Source of the DNA: JBKQVT01 sp963727245
GTDB lineage: Bacteria; Planctomycetota; Planctomycetia; Pirellulales; Thermoguttaceae
Assembly (NCBI GenBank): GCA_963727245.1
Contig: CAVSFO010000001.1
Coordinates: forward strand, 806,001-870,000
Length of the DNA: 64,000 nt
Direction of reading: 5' to 3'
How positions within the stretch are numbered: the stretch's first letter is position 1; every line of letters begins with the position of its first letter. A program made the translations under genes and the position numbers. Shown piece by piece: positions 54,906 through 63,478 of this stretch. The notes beneath the pieces were generated by a model. That model was not told the origin of the DNA, did not search any database, and was given only the letters and a program-made list of their open reading frames with translations.

Positions 54906-56888
54906 TCAGGCTGCTGCCTCGGAATCGGACATGTATTGGACGAGCATTTTGCCGACGGCCTCCGTGCCGGCCATGACATGGCTCCGCTGGTTGCGCAGCA
55001 GGTTGACCAACTCACCCGAGACGGCCCGGCGAAGGTCGATGGCAACCTGCCGCTTTCCCCGCTCCCGGAGCAGTTCGGCGTCGACGGCGCCGGGCCCCAG
55101 GCAATTCAACACCACGCCGCCCGGCGTCAGGCGGCCGGCAATCGCCTCCAACTCGCTACGGCTGGCGTGCGCGAAGAGAATGGCGACCTCGAACCGATCG
55201 CCGTCGGCCGCCGTATCTCTCAAGACGTACGCGGTCGGCACGTCCAAGCGGAAAAACACCAGCTCCCCGGACGGGCCCCGGTCGGGAAACGCGCAATAGT
55301 ATTCCTTCTCGGCGACCTCGGGCGCGACGTGCAGGGCGAACTCCTCGGGGTTGGCGCCGAACAGCAGCACGCGGCTGCCCGGCGTCTCCTGAAACACCGC
55401 GTAGAGGACGCTGAACAGATAGTGATAGTTCCGCTGCAAATGGCTGGAATAGGCCACGGCCACGTGCCGCCGCCATTGTTCCAGGCCGCCGGCAAGCTCC
55501 TGCCGGGCGTGAGGCGCAAGGTCCTCGAACACCAGCACGTCGAATTCCCGGTGGTGGGCGTCGAGGAATTGCCGCACTTCGTCCGCCGAGCCGCACAACA
55601 CCCGGGCCACGATGAACAGATCGTCATGGTACAGGTACTCCGCCATCACGTACGACTGGTCGCTGGAAATCGGCTCGATCCGCACCAGCAGGACGATGGG
55701 CAGCGTCGCCTTGCGGGCCAGGGCGTTCAAGGCGGCCAGCAGCTTCTCCACCGCCATGAAACTGCAATGGAGCGCACACGGATCGGCATGTTCGCGGCCA
55801 ATCTGCAAGAGCACGTTTTCTTGAACGCTGCCGCCGCCGGCCCGGGCGGCCGGCGCCGCAGCCAATTGCCGGGCCAGCGATTCCGCCGCCACCGGACCGT
55901 CGTGGCCCTGCTGGGCGTCGCCGCAGGCCAGCAACAGCGACTCCACGCCGATCCCGTATTTCACCGCCAGGTCCTCCAGCGGCTCCATCATGCCGGAGTG
56001 GACCAGGGCGTAGCCGCCGGCGATATGCTGCGACGAGCTGGTCTTGCGCTGCAGGATCGCGGCGATAAACGTGTCCAACACGTGAAACACGCCGGGCAGG
56101 TCGTAATCCAGCCGGATGCCCATGCGCCGCAGGGCGGGGATGAGCATTTCCGTCCGCGTGTTGCCCGCGCTGCGTCCCAGTCCGCCGATCGAACAGTCCA
56201 AGAGCGTGCAGCCGTTGCGGTAGGCGGCGATGGCGTTGGCGCTGGCCAGTTCCAGGTTGTTGTGGCCGTGGAAGCCGATCCGCGCATCGCACGCCTCGCC
56301 GATGGCGCGGATATAGCCGCCCACCTCGTCGGGAAGCATGCCGCCGGCGCTGTCGACGACGTAGACCACGTCGGCCCCATGCCGCCGCAGGAGCTGCGCC
56401 TTGGCGGCCAGCTCGCGGGGCGGGATCGAGTAGGACTTCATGAAGTTGGCCATCACTTCGTAGCCGAGTTCCTTGGCGTACTCGACGTACTCGACGATGG
56501 ACTCGATCTTGGCGGCATCCTCGCCGATGCGGACGAAATGCATGCCGAAGTCCCGCCGCGCCGCCTTGAGGTGCTCCTTCCTGCCGATGGTGGGAATGAA
56601 GAAGGCGCCGAAGACCGACGTGCTCAGCGACTCGGCGGCGGCCGCCAGGTACTCCTCGTCGGTCCCGGCCGAGGCCCCTTTCACCGCGGCGGCATTGAGG
56701 CCGAAGCCGTGCCCCACTTCGATATAATGAAAGCCCAGCCGCTCCAGCGTGCCGCAGAGGAAACGGATATCGTCCTGGGTGAACTGAAAGTCGATGGTAT
56801 AGCTGCCGTCGCGGATCGTGACGTCGAAGATCTCCAGCGCCGTGCCCACGGCGAGCGATTCCGCAACGGCGTCGGGATGCTCGAACAT
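54906..56888 (-). CDS. HMGL-like aldolase fused to Rossmann-like domain
   Basis: 660 residues, first gene of the acylation operon. Residues ~17-330 are a DRE-TIM metallolyase: EIFDVTIRDGSYTIDFQFT (metal Asp and Arg), VDSAGGMLPDEV, and the GFHGHNN metal histidines, as in 4-hydroxy-2-oxovalerate aldolase and HMG-CoA lyase. Residues ~400-650 form a second domain with RVLLFGANPEEFALHVAPEV, GGVVLNCLGPGAVDAELL and VAIDLRRAVSGELVN, which looks like a NAD-binding Rossmann fold of the shikimate-dehydrogenase type. The fusion suggests carbon-carbon bond formation followed by a redox step. GGAG precedes ATG 56888. Confidence 0.8.
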   Translation of the reverse strand: MFEHPDAVAESLAVGTALEIFDVTIRDGSYTIDFQFTQDDIRFLCGTLERLGFHYIEVGHGFGLNAAAVKGASAGTDEEYLAAAAESLSTSVFGAFFIPTIGRKEHLKAARRDFGMHFVRIGEDAAKIESIVEYVEYAKELGYEVMANFMKSYSIPPRELAAKAQLLRRHGADVVYVVDSAGGMLPDEVGGYIRAIGEACDARIGFHGHNNLELASANAIAAYRNGCTLLDCSIGGLGRSAGNTRTEMLIPALRRMGIRLDYDLPGVFHVLDTFIAAILQRKTSSSQHIAGGYALVHSGMMEPLEDLAVKYGIGVESLLLACGDAQQGHDGPVAAESLARQLAAAPAARAGGGSVQENVLLQIGREHADPCALHCSFMAVEKLLAALNALARKATLPIVLLVRIEPISSDQSYVMAEYLYHDDLFIVARVLCGSADEVRQFLDAHHREFDVLVFEDLAPHARQELAGGLEQWRRHVAVAYSSHLQRNYHYLFSVLYAVFQETPGSRVLLFGANPEEFALHVAPEVAEKEYYCAFPDRGPSGELVFFRLDVPTAYVLRDTAADGDRFEVAILFAHASRSELEAIAGRLTPGGVVLNCLGPGAVDAELLRERGKRQVAIDLRRAVSGELVNLLRNQRSHVMAGTEAVGKMLVQYMSDSEAAA

Positions 56889-57468
56889 GGACTGGCTCCG
56901 GGAACTCGGCTGCTAGTAGGGTGGGTCGAGCGCAGCGAGCCCCACCAAAATCCGCGAAAGACTGATGGTGGGGCTTTTCTGCACTCGACCCACCCTACCT
57001 CCTGCCCCCCGCAACGGACACTAAGTGCTACGGTGGAGCCAACTTTGTACAACTAAACCGCGAAACAACGCAAGTTCAATTACACAAACTGCACATGATA
57101 GAGAAGCCATCGGCCAGGCTCATCGGCGATGCCCGGAGACCGTCAAAGCGTTCTTGCTAACTCCTGTGCCCTGAGGTAGTTAAATCCATTTGCCCTGTTG
57201 GAAAAGGGAACCGGTCTTCCGCGAGTAGCTGGCTCGCGGTAAGCTCTGGCAAGACAGGGGGACTAGGCGGGCAAATTACGACCAGTCGGCTTCCGACAGA
57301 AGCTCGGCTACGCCGTATTGATCGTAGGCGGCACTCGGGCGTTATAAAAACCTACGGAGACCGCCTAACGATCGAAGTCGCCGCAATGCCGGCCTCTTTG
57401 CCTCGGGCCGGCCAAGTCTACAATCCGCCTCCTCCGCATAGGTAGAAACCATCTCAGGAGTCTCCTCG
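56889..57468. other. Divergent spacer with palindrome and AT-richer tract
   Basis: 580 bases without a gene. It contains the GTAGGGTGGG palindrome (56916-56998), then ~450 bases with lower GC and several short complementary stretches (GGTAGTTAAATCC, CCCTGTTGGAAAAGGGAACC, GACAGGGGGAC). It separates the divergent acylation operon and hydrolase gene and should hold both promoters. No site is recognised. Confidence 0.45.
56916..56998. repeat. Palindrome of the GTAGGGTGGGTCGAGC family
   Basis: GTAGGGTGGGTCGAGCGCAG ... TGCACTCGACCCACCCTAC around a ~25-base centre, upstream of the aldolase-fusion gene. Confidence 0.85.
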
Positions 57469-58347
57469 ATGACCAACTGGCCGCGGCTTTTGCTGGCGGG
57501 CGCGTGTCTGGCCGCGCTGGCCGGCTGCCAGATTCCCTCGGCGTCCCGCCAGACGGCCGCGGGCCTCGGTCCCCAGCCGGTGCCGGCCGAGTCCTCGTTC
57601 GATCCCCTGGGAAAACTCGAAAAGTCCATGGTCTTCGCCCCCAGTCGTTACCCGGCCGGGGATTGGCAACCGGCGGGGTTGGACTTCGAGGACGCCTGGT
57701 TCACCGCCAGCGACGGCACGCGGCTGCACGGCTGGTACGTGCCCCACGCGGAGCCCCGGGCGGTGGTGCTCTTCTGCCACGGCAACGGCGGCAATGTGGC
57801 GATGTGGGGCGACGTGCTGCGGACTCTGCACGATCGCATGGGCGTGACCGCGATGGGTTTCGACTACCGCGGCTACGGCCGCAGCGAAGGCACTCCGAGC
57901 GAGGCGGGCGTGCTGGCCGATGCCCGCGCGGCCCGCACCTGGCTGGCCCGGCGGGCCGGCGTGGCCGAAGACAAGATCGTCCTGATGGGCCGCTCGCTGG
58001 GCGGGGCCGTGGCGGTCGATCTGGCGGCCGACGGCGCCGGTGGCCTGGTCTTGGAAAGCACGTTCACGTCGATGCCCGAGGTCGGCCACGTGATGCTGCC
58101 TTGGCTGCCGGTGCGGACGCTGCTGCGGACGCAGTTCAATTCGCTGGCCAAGATCGCCGCCTATCACGGCCCGCTCTTGCAGAGCCACGGCACGGCCGAC
58201 CGGCTCATTCCCTACGCCATGGGCCGGCAGCTCTTCGCGGCGGCCAACGAGCCGAAGCAGTTTGTCGCCATTCCCGGCGGCGATCACAACGATCCCCAGA
58301 CCGAGGAATATTACGCGGCGTTGTACGAGTTCCTGGGCAGGCTGTGA
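57469..58347 (+). CDS. Alpha/beta hydrolase lipoprotein
   Basis: 292 residues. Lipoprotein signal with lipobox LAGC at residues ~17-20. Alpha/beta hydrolase core: FCHGNGGNVAMWG (oxyanion hole), nucleophile elbow LMGRSLGGAVAVD, acid in GTADRLIPYAMG and catalytic His in GGDHNDPQTEEYY. It resembles the BEM46-like serine hydrolases. An envelope-anchored esterase or peptidase of unknown substrate. Being divergent from the acylation operon, it could act on the same acyl ester, but there is no direct evidence. Confidence 0.87.
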   Translation: MTNWPRLLLAGACLAALAGCQIPSASRQTAAGLGPQPVPAESSFDPLGKLEKSMVFAPSRYPAGDWQPAGLDFEDAWFTASDGTRLHGWYVPHAEPRAVVLFCHGNGGNVAMWGDVLRTLHDRMGVTAMGFDYRGYGRSEGTPSEAGVLADARAARTWLARRAGVAEDKIVLMGRSLGGAVAVDLAADGAGGLVLESTFTSMPEVGHVMLPWLPVRTLLRTQFNSLAKIAAYHGPLLQSHGTADRLIPYAMGRQLFAAANEPKQFVAIPGGDHNDPQTEEYYAALYEFLGRL

Positions 58348-58361
58348 AGTGCCGGCCACGA

Positions 58362-58600
58362 GTGTGCCACTGGCTTTGCCAGTGCTGCGGCGGGATCGGT
58401 CGCCCAAAGCACTGGCGTAGCCAGTGGCACACGCGGGTCAGAGCTTGCCGCCTATTTTTCGAGGAACGCTAATCTTCGCAGGTGTACCACTGGCTCCGCC
58501 AGTGCTGCGGCGGGATCGGTCGCCCAAAGCACTGGCAAAGCCAGTGGCACACGCGCGTCAGAACACGCCGCCTGTTTTTTGAGGAACGCTAATCTTCGCT
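58362..58600. repeat. 120-bp direct duplication carrying two palindromes
   Basis: Units start at 58362 and 58482. Each has GTGTGCCACTGGCTTTGCC ... GCCAGTGGCACAC (71 bases) followed by a tail ending GAGGAACGCTAATCTTCGC. The copies differ by a few substitutions. Confidence 0.85.
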
Positions 58601-58763
58601 AATCGACACTTATGAAAACAATTAGCGAAGATTAGTGAAAATCAGTGTTCCGGTATTGACGGGTTGGGGAGCAGTAGCCGGCTTCAGGCTCCCGACCGCT
58701 TATTTCTTCGCTCAGTCGCTTCTGTTGCTGAGGGTGGCTTTCGACCCGGAGGGTCGCTTGAGA

Positions 58764-58919
58764 GTAGCCCAGCGATTTATCGCTGGGTCGCGGGTCAGCC
58801 CATTGTGTCTCGTTCGTCCCGGTGGGGACGATTGAACGTCGGTGGCATATCGGCCGTCCCTACGGGACTTGTCGCAGAGAATGACCGCCCCGATTCCCAG
58901 CAGTGAACTGCTGGGCTAC
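58764..58919. repeat. Compound palindrome, AGCCCAGCAGTTCACTGCTGGG family (reversed arms)
   Basis: GTAGCCCAGCGATTTATCGCTGGG at the left and CCCAGCAGTGAACTGCTGGGCTAC at the right, with an inner GTCCCTACGGGAC. It is the 17101 and 39293 repeat in the opposite orientation. Confidence 0.85.
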
Positions 58920-59032
58920 TCTCAGATGCCCCTGCGGGGCAAATGGCTGGGGCGTAAACAACGGTCAGAACTCTTTATTAAAGCGTTTATCGCCCTTTGG
59001 CTTCTGACCCCGTTTTCCCCCCGGCCCGGCAT

Positions 59033-62000
59033 TCACCGCGACCCGCCCCGTCCATTGCCGCTACGGGCGGTTTGCAAACGGAGATTGCCGGGGCCCAATA
59101 GCTCCTCGACGCGGGCGCGCATCTCCGGAGCAATCGCCACGCGAAAGTCGGCGCACGCGCAGGGCACCCGGCTGCCGTCGGCCAGGCAGAGCGTCAATTC
59201 CAAGGGATAGTTGCCCGGATAGCCGCGAAGGATCTCGTGAAGCTGCTCCAGCTTCACCAGCCCGTGCTCCGCTTCCAACAGTCGAATCGAGACGCCGCGA
59301 GTGTAACGCGACTCCAGGTCCTCCAGGGCCATGATCTCGTTGACGATTAGGTTCGCCTCGTCGCTGCCGGGCCGCTTGTCGACCGTGCCACGCACAATGC
59401 GCACGGCATCGGCCGCCACCAACTCGCCGTAGTTGACGAACTGATCGGGCCAGAGGATGCAGCGGATCATGCCGGCGGCGTCCTCCAGGTCGAACATCGC
59501 GTAGCGGGTGGGATTGTTGGGCTTCGAGTTCTTCGTGTTGGCCAGCTTGATGGCCGAGATCATGCCGGCCAGCATGACCTCGCTGCGGGCCTTGAGCGCA
59601 CACGCCTCCGCCGCAGTGTGCGAGCGGTAGGCGGCCAGCGTCTTCTCGTGCTCGGCCAGCGGATGGCTGGAAAGATAGAAGCCCAGGACCTCTTTCTCTT
59701 TGGAAAGCCGTTCGGGGGCCGGCCATTCGGGCAGATCGGGGAGATTGGGCGCGGCGGCCGCGGTGGTTTCGTCCTCGTCGCCGCCGAAGAGTCCCATCTG
59801 GCCGCTGCGGCGGTCGGCCGCGGCCGAGGCGCCGGCCTGGAGGGCGCGGTCCAACGCGGCCAGCAACTGCGAGCGCCGGCCGCCCAGGGAGTCCAGGGCG
59901 CCCGCCTTGATCAGCGATTCGACGGCGCCGCGGTTGACCGTGCCCGGATCGAGCCGCTCGCAGAAGTCGAAGAGGCTGCGGTAGGGTCCGCGAGAGCGGC
60001 GCTCGCTGACGATGGCCGCGGCCGCCGCGCCGCCGCAGCCCTTGACGGCCGACAGGGCGAAGCAGATCTTGCCCTCGGCCACCGTGAATTCGACGTCCGA
60101 GCGGTTCACCTCCGGCGGCGCCACGGTGATGGCCATGCGCTGGCAGTCTTCGAGGTGTTCGACCAGCGAGTCTTTCTTCTTGAAGTTGCGGCCCGGGATG
60201 TCGCTGGTGAGCAGGGCCGCCATGAATTCGACCGGGTAGTGGGCCTTCAGGTAGGCGGTGGCATAGGCGATCAGGGCGTAGGCGGTGGAATGGCTCTTGT
60301 TGAAGCCGTAGCCGGCGAACTTCTCGATGAGGCCGAACAGGTCGGCTGCTTCCTTCTTCGCCAGTCCGCGCTGGTGGGCGCCGGCGACGAACTCCTCGCG
60401 GTACTTGGCGATGGCCTCGAATTTCTTCTTGCTGATCGCCTTGATGCAACTGTAGGCGTTGGCCAGGGCGATGCCGCCGAGCCGGTTGAGGATCAGCATC
60501 ACCTGTTCCTGGTAGACCATCACGCCGTGGCTCTCTTCCAGGACCTCCTTCATCACCGGATGCTTGTACTCGGCTTCTTTGCGGCCGTGCTTGACCTGGA
60601 TGTAGTCGTCGACCATGCCGCCTTCCAGCGGCCCGGGACGATACAGCGCGTTGGTGGCGATGATATCGCTGAAGTGGTCGGGCTTCATCCGCTGCAAGAG
60701 GTCGCGGATGCCGCCGCTCTCCAATTGGAAGACGCCCTTGGTCTCGCCGCGGCAGAGCAAGGCGAAGGTCTGCGGGTCATCCAGCGGGAAGCAGTAGGGA
60801 TCGACGCGGCGGCCGGTGGTCTGCTCGATCAGGTCGACCACCTTGGAGAGGATGGTCAGGTTGCGCAGGCCGAGGAAGTCCATTTTCAGCAGCCCGGCCC
60901 GTTCCACGTCGGCCATCGCCCACTGGGTGATGATTTCTTCCTTGTTCTGCACGTGTTGCAGGGGGACGTACTCCGTCAGCGGGCGGTCGGCGATGACCAC
61001 GGCGGCGGCGTGGGTGCCGACGTTGCGGGCCAGGCCTTCGATCCGCATCGCCAGGTCTAAAAGCTCGCGGATCTCCAGGTCGGTCTCGTAGAGTTTCTTC
61101 AGGTCGGCGCTCTTCTCCAGCGCGTCGGCGATGGTGATTTTCAGTTCCTCGGGCACCAGCGCCACCACGGTATCGACCCGCGGGATGGGCATTCCCAGGG
61201 CGCGGCCCACGTCGCGGATGGCCGCCCGGGCCGCCAGCGTGCCGAAGGTGCCGATCTGGGCGACGTTCTCCACGCCGTACTTTTCCTTGACGTACTGGAT
61301 CACCTCGCCGCGCCGCTGCTGGCAGAAGTCGATGTCGATGTCCGGCGCTTCGCGGCGGCTCTCGTCCAGGAAGCGCTCGAAGAGCAGGTCGTATTGCAGC
61401 GGGCAGACGTGGCTCAGGTGCAGGGCATAGCAGACCAGCGAGCCCACGCCCGAGCCGCGGGCGGTCGCCTGGATGCCGCGGGCGCGGGCGAAGCGGACGA
61501 AATCCCAGACGATGAGGAAGTAGTTGGCGAAGCCCAGCTTGTCGATGACCTCCAGCTCGCGCTCCAGCCGCGCCATCACCTCGGCCGAGAGCGTGCCCTC
61601 GGGGCAGCGCTCGGGGTTGCCGGCATAGCGCTCGTTGAGCCCTTCCAGGCACAACTGCCGCAGGTAGCCGGCCGAGGTGGCGTCTTCCGGCAGGCTGAAG
61701 ACGGGGAAGTGCCGCTTGCCCAGCTCCAGCTCGATGTGGACGCCGTCGGCGATCTGCTGGCTGCGGCGGAGGGCCTCCTCCTGGCCGGGAAAGGCGGCGT
61801 ACATCTCCTCGGGGCTGCGGAGGTAGAACTCGTTGCTCTCCATCTTCATGCGGTTGGTATCGCTGCGGAACTTGCCGGTGTTCACGCACAGCAGCACGTC
61901 CTGGGCCTCGGCGTCGTCGCGGAGGACGTAATGGACGTCGCTGGTGGCCACCAGCGGCAGGCCCATGCGGTTGGCCAGGTCCACCGACGCCTGCAGTGCC

Positions 62001-62569
62001 ACCCGCTGCACTTCCAGATTGTTGTTTTGAATCTCGATGAAGTAGCGGTCGCCGAAGAGTTTGTGGAACCAGGCGGCGGTTTCCCGGGCCTTCTGCAGGT
62101 TGGCCTCTCCGCCGGCCACCAGCAGGCGGCTCAACTCGCTGGAGGCGCAGCCGCTCAGGCAAAGCAGCCCCTCGTGGTGGGCCTCTAGCAACTCGCGGTC
62201 GATGCGGGGCTTGAAATAGAAGCCCTCCAGGTACGCCCGCGAGGAAAGCTTCAACAAGTTCTGAAATCCGGTGCGATCGGCGGCCAGCAGCGTGAGGTGG
62301 AAGCTGGCCTCGCGGAGGCTGCCGGCTTCCTTGTGGAAGCGGCTGCCGGGGGCGATATAGGCCTCCATGCCGAGGACGGGGTTGATGCCCAGCTCCCTGG
62401 CCTTCTGATAGAACTTCAGCGCACCGTGCAGGTTGCCGTGGTCGGTCAGAGCCAGGGCGTTCATTTGCAGGGCCTTGGTGCGGTCCAACAGCGCCTCGAT
62501 GGTGCCGGCCCCGTCCAAGAGACTGTAGTGGCTGTGGCAATGGAGATGGGCGAACGTGTGGCTGCTCAA
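59033..62569 (-). CDS. dnaE: DNA polymerase III alpha subunit
   Basis: 1,178 residues, replicative polymerase, intact through 3.5 kb. TTG 62569 is the start: AAGGAG lies five bases upstream and the PHP domain begins at once (FAHLHCHSHYSLLDGAGTIE). The PHP metal motifs are present (HCHSHYS, ALTDHGNLHG, SDVHYV). Polymerase aspartates are in ESRREAPDIDIDFCQQRRGE, with the TARGSGVGSLV motif and YQEQVMLILNRLGGI. Helix-hairpin-helix and OB-fold (AGMISAIKLANT ... YAMFDLEDAAGMIRC) domains follow. It lies 11 bases after the FHA gene. Confidence 0.97.
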   Translation of the reverse strand: MSSHTFAHLHCHSHYSLLDGAGTIEALLDRTKALQMNALALTDHGNLHGALKFYQKARELGINPVLGMEAYIAPGSRFHKEAGSLREASFHLTLLAADRTGFQNLLKLSSRAYLEGFYFKPRIDRELLEAHHEGLLCLSGCASSELSRLLVAGGEANLQKARETAAWFHKLFGDRYFIEIQNNNLEVQRVALQASVDLANRMGLPLVATSDVHYVLRDDAEAQDVLLCVNTGKFRSDTNRMKMESNEFYLRSPEEMYAAFPGQEEALRRSQQIADGVHIELELGKRHFPVFSLPEDATSAGYLRQLCLEGLNERYAGNPERCPEGTLSAEVMARLERELEVIDKLGFANYFLIVWDFVRFARARGIQATARGSGVGSLVCYALHLSHVCPLQYDLLFERFLDESRREAPDIDIDFCQQRRGEVIQYVKEKYGVENVAQIGTFGTLAARAAIRDVGRALGMPIPRVDTVVALVPEELKITIADALEKSADLKKLYETDLEIRELLDLAMRIEGLARNVGTHAAAVVIADRPLTEYVPLQHVQNKEEIITQWAMADVERAGLLKMDFLGLRNLTILSKVVDLIEQTTGRRVDPYCFPLDDPQTFALLCRGETKGVFQLESGGIRDLLQRMKPDHFSDIIATNALYRPGPLEGGMVDDYIQVKHGRKEAEYKHPVMKEVLEESHGVMVYQEQVMLILNRLGGIALANAYSCIKAISKKKFEAIAKYREEFVAGAHQRGLAKKEAADLFGLIEKFAGYGFNKSHSTAYALIAYATAYLKAHYPVEFMAALLTSDIPGRNFKKKDSLVEHLEDCQRMAITVAPPEVNRSDVEFTVAEGKICFALSAVKGCGGAAAAAIVSERRSRGPYRSLFDFCERLDPGTVNRGAVESLIKAGALDSLGGRRSQLLAALDRALQAGASAAADRRSGQMGLFGGDEDETTAAAAPNLPDLPEWPAPERLSKEKEVLGFYLSSHPLAEHEKTLAAYRSHTAAEACALKARSEVMLAGMISAIKLANTKNSKPNNPTRYAMFDLEDAAGMIRCILWPDQFVNYGELVAADAVRIVRGTVDKRPGSDEANLIVNEIMALEDLESRYTRGVSIRLLEAEHGLVKLEQLHEILRGYPGNYPLELTLCLADGSRVPCACADFRVAIAPEMRARVEELLGPGNLRLQTARSGNGRGGSR

Positions 62570-62580
62570 GGTAACTCCTT

Positions 62581-63252
62581 CTACTCTCGCGGCTCGCCGA
62601 CCGCGCGGAGATAGCCGCCCATGCGATCGTACAAATCGAGCAGGTTCTGCCATTGCCGCTGTTCGACCGAGACGCGTTCGCCGCGGCTTTTCTTCCCCGT
62701 CTCGACCAGCGTGCGCAGCCGCAACTGCACGTATTGCAGCAACTCGGCAAGCTGGGCGGCCTGGCCGGGACTCAACTGGGCGGGCAACTCGGGCGGGACC
62801 AGGGTGTGCAGCAGCGGTTGCGCCGCCGAGTCCTGGCCGAAATTCAACTCGAAATCCAGCGACACCGAGGCCGATTGCTCGTCCGACTCACCCGGCTCCA
62901 GGACGATCCCCGCCGTGAGATCGGCCTTGCGAAGCGTCGCCAGCCGCTGGGCGATTTCCTCCCGCGAGCCGAACAGCACCACGGTCCTCCCCAGGCTGAT
63001 CACGTCGCCGGGCCGCAGCCTCCAGAGCTGGACGGGCTCGCCGTTGACCTTGGTGCCGTTGGTGCTTTCCAGGTCGGTCAGCACCAGCTTGCCCTCGTCT
63101 TCCTGGATTTTCAGATGGAAGCGGCTGATCCGCTCGTCGTTGAGTTGGATGGGGTTTCCCTCCTCGCGGCCGATAGTCAGGGGGGTAGAAATATCCTCGA
63201 AAATGCGTCCCCGGTCAGCGCCGTCCAGAATTCGCAAGGTAATTCGTGCCAT
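62581..63252 (-). CDS. FHA-domain protein
   Basis: 223 residues. The N-terminal ~100 residues are an FHA domain (PLTIGREEGNPIQLNDERIS, RFHLKIQED, LESTNGTKVNGEPVQL), which binds phosphothreonine peptides. The C-terminal half has an acidic stretch and a helical segment (QLAELLQYVQLRLRTLVETG). It is encoded directly before dnaE on the same strand. Planctomycetes have many Ser/Thr kinases, so phosphorylation-dependent signalling is likely; the partner is unknown. Confidence 0.9.
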   Translation of the reverse strand: MARITLRILDGADRGRIFEDISTPLTIGREEGNPIQLNDERISRFHLKIQEDEGKLVLTDLESTNGTKVNGEPVQLWRLRPGDVISLGRTVVLFGSREEIAQRLATLRKADLTAGIVLEPGESDEQSASVSLDFELNFGQDSAAQPLLHTLVPPELPAQLSPGQAAQLAELLQYVQLRLRTLVETGKKSRGERVSVEQRQWQNLLDLYDRMGGYLRAVGEPRE

Positions 63253-63389
63253 GGAGCGTTGCCCATCCTGTTGCCTTTTGTACCCCGCCGCGCGGAGATG
63301 GTCAAGGCGCCGCGCCCGGTCGGCGGCGGTGGCGAGCGCTCGACAATGACCGTACGGTAAACTATTCTTAGACTTGCGCCTTGACCCAG

Positions 63390-63433
63390 GGGACTGTCCC
63401 AATTTTCGTTCGACGAAAATGGGACTGTCCCCT
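63390..63433. repeat. Palindrome of the GGGGACTGTCCC family
   Basis: GGGGACTGTCCCAATTTTCG ... CGAAAATGGGACTGTCCCC, in the spacer between the divergent FHA and TrpB-like genes. Confidence 0.8.
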
Positions 63434-63478
63434 TACGGTGGAATCAACCTCGATCGCTTGCAGCGAAGGAAAATATCC

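Larger units (their letters stand above)
58348..59032. other. Repeat-filled spacer between converging genes
   Basis: 685 bases without a gene. Two copies of the CCACTGGCTTTGCCAGTG palindrome lie in a 120-bp direct duplication (58362 and 58482), followed by AT-rich TTAGCGAAGATTAG sequence and the AGCCCAGCGATTTATCGCTGGG compound palindrome (58764-58919). Confidence 0.6.

Noticed and set aside
47477..56888. Reading the cluster as a standard alginate-type O-acetylation operon
   Set aside because: AlgI/J/F/X systems do not include an AMP ligase, carrier protein and aldolases; the Dlt comparison explains more genes, although AlgX-like features occur in the SGNH parts.
57190..57300. Possible cobalamin-riboswitch-like stretch (AAAAGGGAACCGGT)
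   Set aside because: The downstream conserved box and pairing partners are not convincing, and the next gene has no link to cobalamin.
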